Below, one piece after another: positions 1 to 10,232 of a DNA stretch of 64,000 nt; position 1 is the stretch's first letter; each line of letters opens with the position of its first letter. The translations under genes and the position numbers were made by a program. A model generated the notes under the pieces. It made no database searches. It was not told the origin of the DNA and saw only the letters and a program-made list of their open reading frames with translations. Source of the DNA: Linanthus parryae (taxonomy: Eukaryota; Streptophyta; Magnoliopsida; Ericales; Polemoniaceae). The stretch spans positions 53,481,665 to 53,545,664 of the forward strand of contig JALGPY010000010.1 of the NCBI GenBank assembly GCA_023055425.1, written 5' to 3'.

Positions 1-1748
1 ACGTGAATAACCATCAATGAATAACACATAATATCTAAATCCATGAAAAGATTTCAAGGGTGCAGGACCCCACACATCATAGTGAATTAATTCAAGAGGT
101 TTCTTAACAACAGTAGCGGATTGTTCATTTGGAAGTCTTGTAATTTTACGAGCTAAACAGGATTGACATAAAACACAAGTAGAAGAAGAACAATTGACAC
201 ATTTAGACAAAATTTCATTAGAAGGATGCCCCAGTCGATCATGCCATAGTTTAGACTTGACTCTTTGACCCAGAAAATCTTGAGCTGAATGCATGACAGA
301 AGACTTAACAGAAAGAGGAGTGGTCTGAGTGGGATAAAGACCATGTTTACTCAAACCCTGATAAAGAACTCTGCCCGTTGCAATATCCTGAATATCGAAT
401 GATTGGGCATCAAAAATAAATCTAGCATGATGTTCTTCACAAAGTTTATGTACAGAAACCAAATTTGCAGTCAAATCAGGTACATGTAAAGTTTTTGACA
501 AAAACTAAAAACATGATTGAGAGTGGGTAAAAGAGCAGTACCAGAGTTGTTGATTGACAAAGTTGAACCATTACCAACAGTGACATTGGCGGATCCTGAA
601 TATGGTTCGGAGAGAGAGAGAGATTTCAAAGTTCACCAGTCATGTGTGCAGATGCACCTGTGTCTGTAAGCCAATAATTTGGAGATGTGGTTTGAGGTTG
701 AGATGTTGCAGCCATAGCAGAGAGTTGTTCAGGTGGTGTTCTTCCCTGGTAGGCATAATCCATGCGATGCCAGCAGTCAAGCGCAGAGTGGTAATCCATA
801 CCACAAATTTGGCAATTTATAGGCAACCTTACCATTTTTGGATCCACCAAAGGAGTTGTTGGAGGAAGAAGATCTACCACCACCTCTGGAGTTTTGACCA
901 GAACCACCACGATACCCAGATCGACCCCTGTTGTGGTCAAAACGACCACCTCGTTGATCAGAACGCCCATTAGAATCACCAAAACGACCAGAATAACCAC
1001 CACCTCTAGGGTTTTGACCAGAACCACCACCGCGGCCACAGGAGTTAGAATTTTTTCGAGATTGAGTGTAAAAAGCAGTAGGGGTAGAGGAATCATTGAA
1101 ATATGTTGAGAGTCAAGCATTTATTCTTCAGCCTTTAAAAACACATGTAACTCAGCGAGTGAAAGAGGAGTTGAGTGTATACGAAGGGATGACCGAAAAG
1201 AGTTGTATTCAATTGGGAGACCTTTTAAAGCATAAAGTCATATCCTCATCATCAATTTTAACGTTGAATGCAAATAGTTTGTCTGGAAGATTTTTAAGCT
1301 TTTGCAGGTATAGATCTAAAGAATCGGAACACTTTTTGATGGTTTGAAGATCAAATTTTAACTGTAAAATATGAGATCTAGACACAGATGCATAATAAGA
1401 TTCAAGGGTTACCCAAGCAGTACGAGAATCATCTAACCCAATGACATGCGATAAGGCCTCTGAAGAAAGCGTAGCATTGATGAGTGTGAGAATAGCTTGA
1501 TCTTGTATTTTCCAGGCGGTGAAGGCAGGATTGATGGTCGCTGAGACAGATCCGTCATCGGCGATTGAAAACTGTAGGGGACAACAAATAGATCCATCAA
1601 GAAACCCAAAAAGTGACTGGGTTTTGAGGATAGATTGAAGCTGATGCTTCCACATAACGTAGTTGCTCCCTTCGAGTTTATGTGTGATGAGATTGTGAAT
1701 ATTTGATAAAATAGACAAAGGATTGGCAGAGATGGGCGTAGAAGCCAT
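1..1748 (-). pseudogene. Ty1/copia gag-pol, 5' part, disrupted, off left edge
   Basis: Minus-strand copia polyprotein remnant. ATG at 1748 opens a UBN2-type Gag (motif YVMWKHQLQSIL; window about 1748-1209). A glycine/arginine-rich stretch follows, then a CCHC zinc knuckle near 773-817 (CQICGMDYHSALDC), an aspartic protease motif (WLTDTGASAHM, near 650) and the start of the integrase (LIHYDVWGP, about 30-90). The order Gag-PR-INT is that of copia. The domains lie in different frames, so there are frameshifts at about 1209 and 1100 and in the 150-530 region; it is not translatable as one protein. RT and RNase H must lie beyond the left edge. Family is clear; lineage within copia is not assigned. 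Confidence 0.85.
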
Positions 1749-1793
1749 TGAAGATGAACAAGATAAAAAATGAACGAGATCAAAACAGGAGAG

Positions 1794-1805
1794 GCTCTGA
1801 TACCA
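1794..1805 (-). other. Primer-binding site (initiator tRNA-Met)
   Basis: Reverse complement reads TGGTATCAGAGC, the standard copia primer-binding site complementary to the 3' end of initiator tRNA-Met. It directly abuts the LTR end at 1806, which fixes the LTR boundary and the minus orientation of the element. Confidence 0.9.
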
Positions 1806-2095
1806 TGAAAGCGTTTTGTATTTCTTAGAGAGAGAAATGAATAAGCGAAAGAACTGATAAGAATGAAATGAAGAGATGAAACATTGTATTAATTCAATTG
1901 ATGAAAACCTAAGAGACACCATCTAAATACAGAGAATGCTAACGGGAGGAATAGCGACCGTTAGAGTCATGAAGCATCTAGAAGGTTACAGCTGTTTTAG
2001 GGTTAACAGAAGAGGCCTCATATTTTGGGCTTGTTTTACAAATGGTTAGATGGGCTAGACAGCTAAGCCCAAACTGAAGACGAAGCCCAGTAACA
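1806..2095 (-). repeat. Copia 5' LTR (290 bp)
   Basis: On the minus strand it begins TGTTACTGGGC and ends CTTTCA, immediately before the primer-binding site. The outer boundary (2095) is chosen from the TGTTA/TAACA terminus typical of plant copia LTRs. The partner LTR and the second target-site copy are outside the window, so this edge is not independently confirmed. Confidence 0.65.
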
Positions 2096-2164
2096 CTAGT
2101 TGAAGCCCAATATCTTCAATAGCTCATTTGCAGTGAGAATACGCCAAAGATTTTGGAATTTTAT

Positions 2165-2760
2165 TTATCTCCTTTGCCCAATATTAAGAAGCCACTGCTC
2201 ACCAACATACCCATTCAGCGGCTCATCCCTCAACAACTTTACCCCAGTTAAGTGATGGAGAGAATCTATTTTTTCTTTTACCACAACATGTTGGAGTTGT
2301 CGATACAAGTGCATTTTGCATGAATATAAAACGTACATGCTTCCGAACATGCGGTTCATTACTTATTTGGATTGCTGCCTGAAACAGGACATAAGAGTTA
2401 GAAACTATGATACCCATGTAAGCTAAATGTCAAAAAATAAACAAGTATATAAGTACATGGGACAAACGCTAACATACCATGACACTAGCATCTTTGAGTA
2501 GATCTTCAGCCATTTTAACGTTTCCAACAGTAAGTTTATTCACTGACGTTCCTACTGGATCATTGATATCAACCTTTATCTGCCGAAATTTCAGAAAAAT
2601 ATCCGTTTCAAACTCAAAACGAAGAAATCACACATCAAAAAGCTTACCTTCTCATCAGAAGATAATCGAAATCCAAATTGCTCTGAGCATTAGCCAAACT
2701 TGCTAACGACCTCCTTCAAAAATGAAGTATCCTTGTGCGGTGATTTCCTCGGGGGTGCTT
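2165..2760 (-). pseudogene. SPT6-like gene fragment with three exons
   Basis: Three minus-strand exon remnants with consensus splice sites: about 2760-2648 (donor GTAAGC), 2579-2478 (acceptor CGGCAG, donor GTATGT) and 2378-2165 (acceptor TTTCAG); introns of 68 and 99 bp. The last join reads VMAAIQISNEPHVRKHVR, followed by FMQNALVSTTPT and, after a frameshift, GVKLLRDEPLN and QWLLN. From memory of the family this matches the central region of plant SPT6, a nuclear histone chaperone and transcription elongation factor. Only a small fraction of a protein well over 1,000 residues is present, and frameshifts and stops occur, so it is a captured or decayed fragment. The match of the first exon (TPEEI motif) is weak. 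An alignment to plant SPT6 would settle it. Confidence 0.55.
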
Positions 2761-2769
2761 ATCCATGGT

Positions 2770-3013
2770 GATGATGTTAAATTGAAGGAAGGAATGCTCG
2801 AGAAAAGTATTTGACTGATGAAAACATATGAAAGAGTGATGAATCTAAAAGAATGCTGGTTAGATTGTCAAAAGAATCCATGTCTGATGAAGTATTGATA
2901 TATCCGCAATCTAACATGCATTCTTTTAGGTTCATCACTCTTTCGTATATTTTCACCAGTCAAATACTTTTCATGAGCGAGCATTTTTCTTCTGCCAATT
3001 CAACATCATCACC
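2770..3013. repeat. Long inverted repeat (about 98-bp arms)
   Basis: Arms at about 2770-2867 and 2907-3013 are imperfect reverse complements separated by about 40 bp. The arms share, inverted, the blocks around CTAAAAGAATG, GTATTTGACTG and GTTAAATTGAAGG/CCAATTCAAC. The right arm overlaps an exon-like stretch on the minus strand, so the left arm looks like an inverted copy of exon sequence. Transcription through it would give a hairpin RNA. Confidence 0.7.
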
Positions 3014-3128
3014 ATAGTTGCTCATTTCTTCTTCGTCTTTCTTGCACATCATCACCATTTTATCTGGGTTGCCAAATATATCGCGAGCTACTATCACAGC
3101 CCACGAAGCTCTAGATGTATTGGTGGAT
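2960..3128 (-). pseudogene. Unidentified exon-like fragment
   Basis: Open minus-strand stretch with protein-like composition (ARDIFGNPDKMVMM, then an acidic segment) preceded by an acceptor-like TTTATAG at 3129-3135. A possible upstream exon end with donor GTAAAG lies at 3182, which would make an unusually short intron of 53 bp. I do not recognise the protein. It lies between the SPT6-like exons and the copia insertion and may be part of the same broken or captured gene, continuing at 7746-7860 beyond the insertion. Confidence 0.3.
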
Positions 3129-3241
3129 CTATAAAGTGAATTGAAGAATACAAACAAGAGTTTATTAGCACCTAGCTTTACCTTCCTAGACTAACTGGGA
3201 GAGAGCGCTGAATAAAGCATCAACACTAATGGGATCTTGCG

Positions 3242-3397
3242 TGTTAGCATTTATTATTATTGATCGTAATTAGCGTAATTTTTGTTGTTTCCTTCTTGTG
3301 TAGCTATGTGTATATATAGCTAATTCATTGTATTGTATTGTTAAGTTGAATAGTATCATTCTTCTTCCCTCATTGCTTCTGCCACTGATTTTCAACA
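3242..3397 (+). repeat. Copia 5' LTR
   Basis: Begins TGTTAGCATT and ends TTTTCAACA, followed directly by the primer-binding site. A TATATATA box at 3311-3318 is the likely RNA polymerase II promoter of the element. Confidence 0.95.
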
Positions 3398-3409
3398 TGG
3401 TATCAGAGC
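3398..3409 (+). other. Primer-binding site (initiator tRNA-Met)
   Basis: TGGTATCAGAGC directly after the 5' LTR; complementary to the 3' end of initiator tRNA-Met. Confidence 0.95.
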
Positions 3410-4123
3410 GTTTCGCTTCTCGGGTTTGATTTGTTTCAATCGGGTTTCATTTGTTCCTTACTCTGTCGCTTCCCCTGCTTCACGAAATCGCAGCAACATC
3501 CAGAATTGTCGATTAAAGGTCTGTTGTCTTCACCAATTGTCTGGTATCACCACTGTCGGACCATCACAATTAACACCAGTCGAAAACTGTTGCAACCAGT
3601 AATCAACGACGACATCTTCATCCGACCGTCACCGTCGTCGCCCTCAGATCCATCGCCGCCTTTGGATCTAACTCTCTGGTGGTGCGCGATTCAAGCAACC
3701 AGCCTGACTTGGATCTACAATTGTTGAAAACCAATAGAAACTGAAAACCAGTAGAAACTGCGTGACTCACGAGATCTGTTTCACCGATCTCTCTCTGCTC
3801 AGTCTCGCCTTGATCGACGGTGCTCAAGCAGTTCGTCGTTGCCACCGCTGTGGTCTCCGACTTCTCAGTTGTTGCCTTGATCGACGACTCTCAGTTCGTC
3901 ATCCGGGTCTTACCTGCTCTTCGTGTTTGCCGTGCGTGGAGTAACACTTTGAGAGGATTGGTACTTATCCTCTTATTTCCTTTGGGATTTTTAGCCATTT
4001 GTCCTCATTTTTCTGCAAATTGCAGAGGGCACCCCCTATTTGGCAATTAATAGCGCTTTATAGCCGTTCTCCAATTGGAAACCTCTTTTCTGGACGTTGC
4101 AAATTTCTTCTTGTGACTTACTA
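3410..4123 (+). other. Leader of copia element, no Gag domain
   Basis: About 710 bp between the primer-binding site and the pol start codon. It contains only short open frames in several frames, pyrimidine-rich and serine/proline-rich, with no UBN2-type Gag motif. In ordinary copia elements this space holds the first 250-350 codons of gag. Confidence 0.7.
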
Positions 4124-7100
4124 ATGGCTGGAGATTTTGTTAAGAAACATTATTGTTCATATTGTCATACGAATGGACATCAACTTTTGCACTGTCCGAT
4201 ACGTCACTGCCGATTTTGTGGGAAGAAGCAGCCAGAGCACTATTTATCTGACTGTCCTCAGCATCCTAAGTCGCAGTCCAAGACCGATCATACTATGTCT
4301 CTACCTCATACTGCACCGCTCTCTCGATTGGTCATGGTCCTTAAGCGTCTCATTCAGATCGCTCGTGAACAGCCTCGTTCGGCTTCCTTGTCTACCACCT
4401 CAGGTAACCGTTCTTGGTACTTTGACTCAGGGTGCTGTAATCACATGACATCAAATTATGATATTTTTACTTCACTACGTGAAACCCGTGTCGCACCATC
4501 TATTCATGCTGCTGATGGCTCTCGTATGCATGTTACCCATACTGGACATATTGCTCATGATAATGTGTCAGTCCCTGATGCATTCTTAGTTCCGGATCTC
4601 ACACTTAATCTTATCTCCGTTGGGAAAATATGTGAACTTGGTTTGGATGTCATTTTTTCTTCTAGTGGGTGTCGTGTACAAGACCCTCAGACAGGACAGA
4701 TACTTGGTGTTGGCCGTAAAGTTGGACGCTTGTTTGAGCTAACTAGTCTGTCTCTTCCGACTGCTGCTCCAGCTGCTTCAGTGACATCACAAGTATCATC
4801 TTCTCTTACTCTATGGCACTCACGACTTGGTAATGCTTCTATAAGTCGCATCCGTTCTCTAGTATCATCTGGTAAAATGGGATATGTTAGTGATGACCAT
4901 GTTGATTGTATGCCATGCCAATTAGCAAAACAACATGCATTGCCTTTTCCACACAATACATCGTTGTCTTCGGCACCTTTTGATCTAATACACTCCGATG
5001 TTTGGGGACCTTCTCCTCATTCTACCATGGGTGGTTCCAGATATTTTGTCATATTTTTTGACGACTTCTCTCGATATACGTGGCTATATCTCATGAAGAA
5101 TCGATCAGAGTTGCATCAGATTTATTTTGATTTTGCGGCCATGGTTCAGACTCAGTTTTCGCGATCAATCAAAATCTTCAGATCTGATAATGCTATGGAG
5201 TATAAGTCTTCAGAATTTTTGGCTATCATTCAGAAGCATGGTACTCTACCTCATAGATCATGCCCCAACACTTCTCAACAAAATGGGCGTGCTGAACGGA
5301 AACATCGTCATATTCTTGATACTGCACGTGCACTCCTTATTTCTTCCTCTTGTCCAGAGCGGTTTTGGGGAGAAGCTGCCTTAACCGCGGTTTATACTAT
5401 CAACAGGGTTCCTACTCCTGTTATTCAGAATATGACTCCGCATGAGAAGTTGTATGGTACATCCCCTGACTATTCTTCTCTTCGTGTTTTCGGCAGCATT
5501 TTCTTTGTTCTTCTTCAGCCTCATGAGCATAATAAATTGGAGCCACGATCACGTATATGTTGTTTTCTTGGCTATGGTATAGAACATAAGGGATATCGAT
5601 GTTGGGACCCGATCTCGAAGCGTCTTCGTGTTTCTCGTCATGTGATCTTTTGGGAACATAAGATGTTTTACGCTGTTTCTTCTTTCGATGCTTCGACTAC
5701 AGTTGATCGTCCTGCTCTTGTTGATCCATCTTTCGACCCTTTTCTCGATGAATTTTCTACAGATTCTTTTGAGCCATCACATGATCTGGCTCCACATAGA
5801 ATACCAGCTCCGTCTCACGATGATCCTGATGAAAATGCCCCGTCTCTCGATGATTCTGTTACTATCCCAACAACTTCTGCAGATACTTCCTCAGACGATT
5901 CAGTTCCTAATGTTGAGGAATCATCGATACCTGGCAGTGAGTATTCTACCTTACCTTTGCCTGTTCGCCGTTCTAATAGAGAGCGTACTACGTCTACTTG
6001 GCTTAGAGATTATCACTGCTATTCTGCTATCATTCAGCATCATGAGCCTCGTTATTACAGTGAGTCTAGCACTAATCCTCTTTGGCAGCAGGCAATGACT
6101 GAGGAACTAGAAGCTTTGGCTAAGACTCACACATGGGATCTGGTCACTTTACCACCTGGTAAAACACTAGTTGGATGTAGATGGATCTACAAAATCAAGA
6201 CCCGGTCGGATGGATCGATAGAGCGCTATAAGGCTCGATTAGTCGCTAGAGGATTTACTCAAGAGTATGGGATTGATTATGAGGAGACTTTTTTTCCCGT
6301 TGCCCGCCTTACTTCTGTCCGCACTCTACTTGCTGTAGCAGCTATTCGTCGTTGGTCTTTATTTCAGATGGATGTTAAGAATGCCTTTCTTAACGGAGAT
6401 CTTTCTGAGGAAGTCTACATGAAGCCTCCACCTGGGCTTAGTGTCTCGCCATCTCAGGTTTGTCGCCTGCGTAGAGCCTTGTATGGACTTAAGCAAGCCC
6501 CTCGAGCTTGGTTTGCTAAGTTCAGTGCCACAGTGCTTCAGTTTGGTTTCTCCTCTAGCCCTTATGATTCTGCTCTTTTCATTCGACGCACTAATCGTGG
6601 AATTATTCTGCTGTTGATCTACGTGGATGACATGATTATTACTGGTGATGATCTTGTTGGTATTTCTAAACTTAAAACATTCCTAAATCATCATTTTGAG
6701 ATGAAGGATTTGGGACCTCTTAGTTACTTCCTGGGACTTGAGGTCACTTCTAGCTCTGACGGGTATTCTCTCTCTCAGACCAAGTATGCTTCAAATCTTA
6801 TCGCACGTGCAGGTCTCACTAATCAAAAGACCGTTTCTACCCCATTGGAAGCCAATTTGAAATTGACTCCTCTTGATGGAAAGCCTTTGTCTGATGCTAC
6901 TCTTTATCGACAACTTGTTGGTAGCTTGGTATATCTCACAGTTACTCGTCCTGACATTTCATATGTTGTTCATCAGGTGAGTCAGTTCATGTCTGCTCCA
7001 CGCTCTACACATTACTCAGCCGTTCTTCGGATTCTTCGTTACGTGAAGGGCACCTTGTTTCATGGTCTATGTTTTTCTTCACATTCTACTCCAGTTTTAC

Positions 7101-7579
7101 ACGGTTTTGCTGATGCTGATTGGGATGGTGATCCTACTGACAGACGTTCTACTACTGGTTATTGTTTCTTTTTGGGAGACTCCCTTATTTCATGGAGTAG
7201 TAAGAAGCAGACTGTCGTTGCTCGTTCTAGTACTGAGGCTGAGTATCGTGCCTTAGCTGATGCTACTCAAGAGCTTGTTTGGCTTCGTTGGTTGTTAGCA
7301 GACATGGGTATGCCTCAATCTCCGGCTAGTACGATTTACTGCGACAATCGCAGTGCCATCCAGATTGGTCATAATGATGTATTCCATGCATGCACCAAAC
7401 ATATTGAGATCGATTGCCATTTTACCAGACATCATCTTCGTGCCGGGACGGTTCATCTCAGATGGGTTCCTACGCTAGAGCAGACTGCTGATATCTACAC
7501 AAAGTCGCATCCTCCTGGACGTTTCTTAGATCTTGTGTCCAAACTTCAGCTCGTCACTTCCTTACCGGCTTCCGTTTGA
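4124..7579 (+). CDS. Copia polyprotein: Zn finger, PR, INT, RT, RNase H
   Basis: Intact frame of 1,151 codons. The first ATG is at 4124 (MAGDFVKKHYCSYC); the frame is open slightly further upstream without ATG. Order: Cys/His-rich Gag-like zinc fingers (CSYCHTNGHQLLHC, then CRFCGKKQPEHYLSDC), protease (FDSGCCNHM), gag-pre-integrase (LWHSRLGNAS with CMPCQLAK), integrase with a visible D-D-E triad (IHSDVWGP, FRSDNAMEY, NGRAERKHRH), reverse transcriptase (FQMDVKNAFLNGDL and YVDDMIITGDD) and RNase H (FADADWDGD, STEAEYRA). It makes and integrates element cDNA. The UBN2 capsid part of Gag is missing. No stop or frameshift is present despite about 4% LTR divergence. The stop TGA runs straight into the polypurine tract. 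Confidence 0.95.
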   Translation: MAGDFVKKHYCSYCHTNGHQLLHCPIRHCRFCGKKQPEHYLSDCPQHPKSQSKTDHTMSLPHTAPLSRLVMVLKRLIQIAREQPRSASLSTTSGNRSWYFDSGCCNHMTSNYDIFTSLRETRVAPSIHAADGSRMHVTHTGHIAHDNVSVPDAFLVPDLTLNLISVGKICELGLDVIFSSSGCRVQDPQTGQILGVGRKVGRLFELTSLSLPTAAPAASVTSQVSSSLTLWHSRLGNASISRIRSLVSSGKMGYVSDDHVDCMPCQLAKQHALPFPHNTSLSSAPFDLIHSDVWGPSPHSTMGGSRYFVIFFDDFSRYTWLYLMKNRSELHQIYFDFAAMVQTQFSRSIKIFRSDNAMEYKSSEFLAIIQKHGTLPHRSCPNTSQQNGRAERKHRHILDTARALLISSSCPERFWGEAALTAVYTINRVPTPVIQNMTPHEKLYGTSPDYSSLRVFGSIFFVLLQPHEHNKLEPRSRICCFLGYGIEHKGYRCWDPISKRLRVSRHVIFWEHKMFYAVSSFDASTTVDRPALVDPSFDPFLDEFSTDSFEPSHDLAPHRIPAPSHDDPDENAPSLDDSVTIPTTSADTSSDDSVPNVEESSIPGSEYSTLPLPVRRSNRERTTSTWLRDYHCYSAIIQHHEPRYYSESSTNPLWQQAMTEELEALAKTHTWDLVTLPPGKTLVGCRWIYKIKTRSDGSIERYKARLVARGFTQEYGIDYEETFFPVARLTSVRTLLAVAAIRRWSLFQMDVKNAFLNGDLSEEVYMKPPPGLSVSPSQVCRLRRALYGLKQAPRAWFAKFSATVLQFGFSSSPYDSALFIRRTNRGIILLLIYVDDMIITGDDLVGISKLKTFLNHHFEMKDLGPLSYFLGLEVTSSSDGYSLSQTKYASNLIARAGLTNQKTVSTPLEANLKLTPLDGKPLSDATLYRQLVGSLVYLTVTRPDISYVVHQVSQFMSAPRSTHYSAVLRILRYVKGTLFHGLCFSSHSTPVLHGFADADWDGDPTDRRSTTGYCFFLGDSLISWSSKKQTVVARSSTEAEYRALADATQELVWLRWLLADMGMPQSPASTIYCDNRSAIQIGHNDVFHACTKHIEIDCHFTRHHLRAGTVHLRWVPTLEQTADIYTKSHPPGRFLDLVSKLQLVTSLPASV

Positions 7580-7589
7580 GGGGGGAGGG
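7579..7589 (+). other. Polypurine tract
   Basis: GGGGGGAGGG run directly before the 3' LTR; primes plus-strand DNA synthesis in LTR retrotransposons. Confidence 0.85.
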
Positions 7590-7745
7590 TGTTAGCATTT
7601 ATTATTATTGATCGTAATTAGTGTAATTTTTGTTGTTTCCTTCTTGTGTAGCTATGTGTATATATAGCTAATTCATTGTATTGTATTGTTAAGTTGAATA
7701 GTATCATTCTTCTTCCCTAATTGCTTCCGCCACTAATTTCTAACA
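7590..7745 (+). repeat. Copia 3' LTR
   Basis: Same length as the 5' LTR (156 bp), starts TGTTAGCATT and ends TTTCTAACA. Differences cluster in the last 30 bp. Confidence 0.95.
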
Positions 7746-7930
7746 TTGTGGAAGGAATGGCACTCCATAACACCCCTTCTAGGAAGTTCCTATAAGCACC
7801 TAGCAAAGCCACAAAATGTGTCCGGCCAGAATTTTCATCGAAAATAAAGTAAGTACTTTAAGAGCTAAGCCTTACATGTTGTCTCATTGTTACTATAGAC
7901 AAACTTAAACTTCTAGATATCCTTAGAATA

Positions 7931-8186
7931 CTTGCTTTGTTTCTTCTCTTTCTTTTAGTTTTGACGTTTTCATCTGTAGTCATGTCACTTTGACCCGGTG
8001 ATTTGAATAGCGAAACCATGGTAATTTTTGGTAATTTTTCATGGTGTTGTAGAGTAAAATTTATTGTATAACACCATGAAAATTTACTAAAAAACCGCGT
8101 CATATTGCTAATCAAATCATCGGATCAAAACGATCTGATGAATGATGGTAAAAGTCAAGAGGAAAAAAGAGAAGAAACAGAGAAAG
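7931..8186. mobile_element. Stowaway-like MITE, copy A (256 bp)
   Basis: The terminal inverted repeats start CTTGCTTTGTTTCTTCTC / CTTTCTCTGTTTCTTCTC and run about 90 bp inward. TA dinucleotides flank both ends (7929-7930, 8187-8188). The centre carries CATGGTGTTGTAGAGTAAA and its near reverse complement. Copies B (32156-32412) and C (about 62409-62655) share the same arms and core. TA target and CTCCGTTTC-like ends fit the Tc1/mariner Stowaway group. No coding capacity. Confidence 0.75.
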
Positions 8187-8482
8187 TATGATTTTTAATC
8201 AATATCCAATAGTCAGTAACTAGGAAAAATAATTGGCACGTAACCAGGAAATGATGTTAATAGCAGCAGTCCTTGACGGCAGTAAGTAGTCCGTAGCATT
8301 GTACTCATACGGCAAACATTGGCCCTAACTTTAATTCTGTTTAAGTTATGCCACAAGTATCAAAAATGTAATATTTGGCAAGCATAAAATAGAACTCTTA
8401 GAAACCTCTACAGACAAGTTTTATAACAGAGCATGAGAACTACAGAAAGTTCTGATGCTCTGTTACCAAAAATGCAATACTT
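8187..8482. other. Intergenic, nothing recognised
   Basis: About 300 bp of AT-rich DNA. A short imperfect hairpin (ACAGAAAGTTCTG) lies just before the next element. No gene or repeat family recognised. Confidence 0.5.
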
Positions 8483-8904
8483 TGTTAGCATTCCAATACG
8501 TGAGAAAGCAAGAAAAAAACAAAAGCAAGATCAAGAACACAAAAATTTACGTGGTTCACTAGTTTTGAGACTAGCTACATCCACGGCCAACCCAACCAAT
8601 TTATTGATGAGAAGAAACAATTACAAGCACACACTAAGTCATGACCCTAGCATCTACTTATATACTAGTACAAGACTTGGAGCCCAAGTAATGTCCAAAA
8701 CTAATCCGAGACAAACTAGGAAATAATTCATCCTAAATTGTTTCCTTACCCAATAAGGACACTACCAAATATATTAGTCAAAGTAGACCCCTACAAGGAA
8801 TCAAAGAGATTCCTTGCTGCCAAAGTAATGTAATTACTTCCAAAACTATTAACCTCCTTAGACCATCCCATGCTAGGATTTTGAATCAATCAAAAAACCC
8901 AACA
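8483..8904 (-). repeat. 3' LTR of non-autonomous LTR element
   Basis: Minus strand starts TGTTGGGTTTTTTGATTG and ends GCTAACA; 422 bp, matches 9806-10227. Confidence 0.9.
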
Positions 8905-9805
8905 AACCTCCACCTTGATTCAAACTCCATAGCTACAAAACCAATTCTTCTCATCAATCCAACGAACCCAATCCGAGTGTATTCCCGAATTGCGGAATTT
9001 TGAACACACTCCCAATACGCCCCAACAAGTGCGTCTATGCGTCAACAAACACGAAGACAATGCGTCCCAATAAACGCTCCACTAATGCACCATGACACAA
9101 TGCATACCCCAACGTTGCACCAATTACACTTTGCAACAAAGTGCCTATCAAACGATGTCATGCCAATTTGCGCCGCCACCCGCACCAATGCGCACAAAAC
9201 CGATAACCTGATGCGCGCCAATCCAAGATCCAATCGCGCCACCAACCGACGCATGCACAATAACAAGCCGCCAACCCCGCGTGCCCAATAACACGCTCCC
9301 ATGCTCCATGCCAGGAGCCCAAATTTCCCTCAAGGGGCCTAGAGATCACACCAACCTTGAGCGTCTCTCCTCCTCCACCTGAAGCGAGATCTAAAGGGTG
9401 AACGATTTTTAGGACACTTCCTCTTCCAATGACGTTTCTCCATCAGTTTGCTAGTTGATTCGAGTCGCCTCCACCTAGACTTGAATCCTCCTAGTTGCCA
9501 AATCCAGATAGAGATCCAGATCACTCGCCCGGTTGAGCACACTATATCGATTGACGCATGCCGGAACCAAAAGCGTGCCGGATGTACTAAAACTAGATCC
9601 ACAATTCCAATGCTCCACAACAAGAGCCTGATAGCTCCCCCAATAAGGAACCCGATAGCCTCCCAACAAAGGCTTGGTGTGCTTGCACCCCCTTTTTCAG
9701 AGGCCAACCAGCGGAAACCCAATCTTCCCATCAAACCCGAAAGATCTTGATCACGAACTCACCATTACTTCTCTTGAACTCAACGTACCCGGCTCTGATA
9801 CCACT
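8905..9805 (-). other. Non-coding interior of LTR element
   Basis: About 900 bp, GC-richer than its surroundings. Several overlapping open frames of 60-130 codons on both strands show no conserved motif. The primer-binding site lies at its right end. Confidence 0.7.
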
Positions 9806-10227
9806 TGTTAGGATCCCAATACGTGAGAAAGCAAGAAAAAAACAAAAGTAAGATCAAGAACACAAACATTTACGTGGTTCACTAGTTTTGAGACTAGCTA
9901 CATCCACGGCCAACCCAACCAATTTATTGATGAGAAGAAACAATTACAAGCACACACTAAGTCATGACCCTAGCATCTACTTATATACTAGTACAAGACT
10001 TGGAGCCCAAGTAATGTCCAAAACTAATCCGAGACAAACTAGGAAATAATTCATCCTAAATTGTTTCCTTACCCAATAAGGACACTACCAAATATATTAG
10101 TCAAAGTAGACCCCTACAAGGAATCAAAGATTTTCCTTGCTGCCAAAGTAATGTAATTATTTCCAAAACTATTAGCCTCCTTAGACTATCCCATGCTAGG
10201 ATTTTGAATCAATCAAAAAACCCAACA
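9806..10227 (-). repeat. 5' LTR of non-autonomous LTR element
   Basis: Minus strand begins TGTTGGGTTTTTTG and ends GGATCCTAACA, then two bases, then the tRNA-Met primer-binding site. Confidence 0.9.
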
Positions 10228-10232
10228 TACTT

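Larger units (their letters stand above)
3242..7745 (+). mobile_element. Complete Ty1/copia element, 156-bp LTRs, 4.5 kb
   Basis: Full structure: 5' LTR, tRNA-Met primer-binding site, leader, one pol frame, polypurine tract, 3' LTR. The flanking 5-mers TTGCG (3237-3241) and TTGTG (7746-7750) are a TSD with one C/T mismatch. By hand the two 156-bp LTRs differ at about six positions (about 4%). The order INT before RT identifies copia. The LTRs are very short for the superfamily and the gag N-terminus is absent (see the CDS entry), so it may depend on Gag from a relative. Confidence 0.95.
8483..10227 (-). mobile_element. Small non-autonomous LTR retrotransposon (1.75 kb)
   Basis: Two 422-bp LTRs (8483-8904 and 9806-10227) with about ten differences by hand (about 2%). 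A perfect 5-bp TSD TACTT flanks them (8478-8482, 10228-10232). Minus-strand orientation is set by the primer-binding site at 9791-9803 (reverse complement TGGTATCAGAGCC) two bases from the right LTR, and by a purine tract (AAGGTGGAGG on the minus strand, 8907-8916) next to the left LTR. The 901-bp interior has no Gag or Pol. It must be mobilised by an autonomous copia-like partner. It is longer than typical TRIMs. Confidence 0.9.

Noticed and set aside
2091..2132. Alternative LTR end at CA 2131-2132
   Set aside because: TAACA at 2091-2095 gives the usual TGTTA start on the minus strand; the later CA does not.
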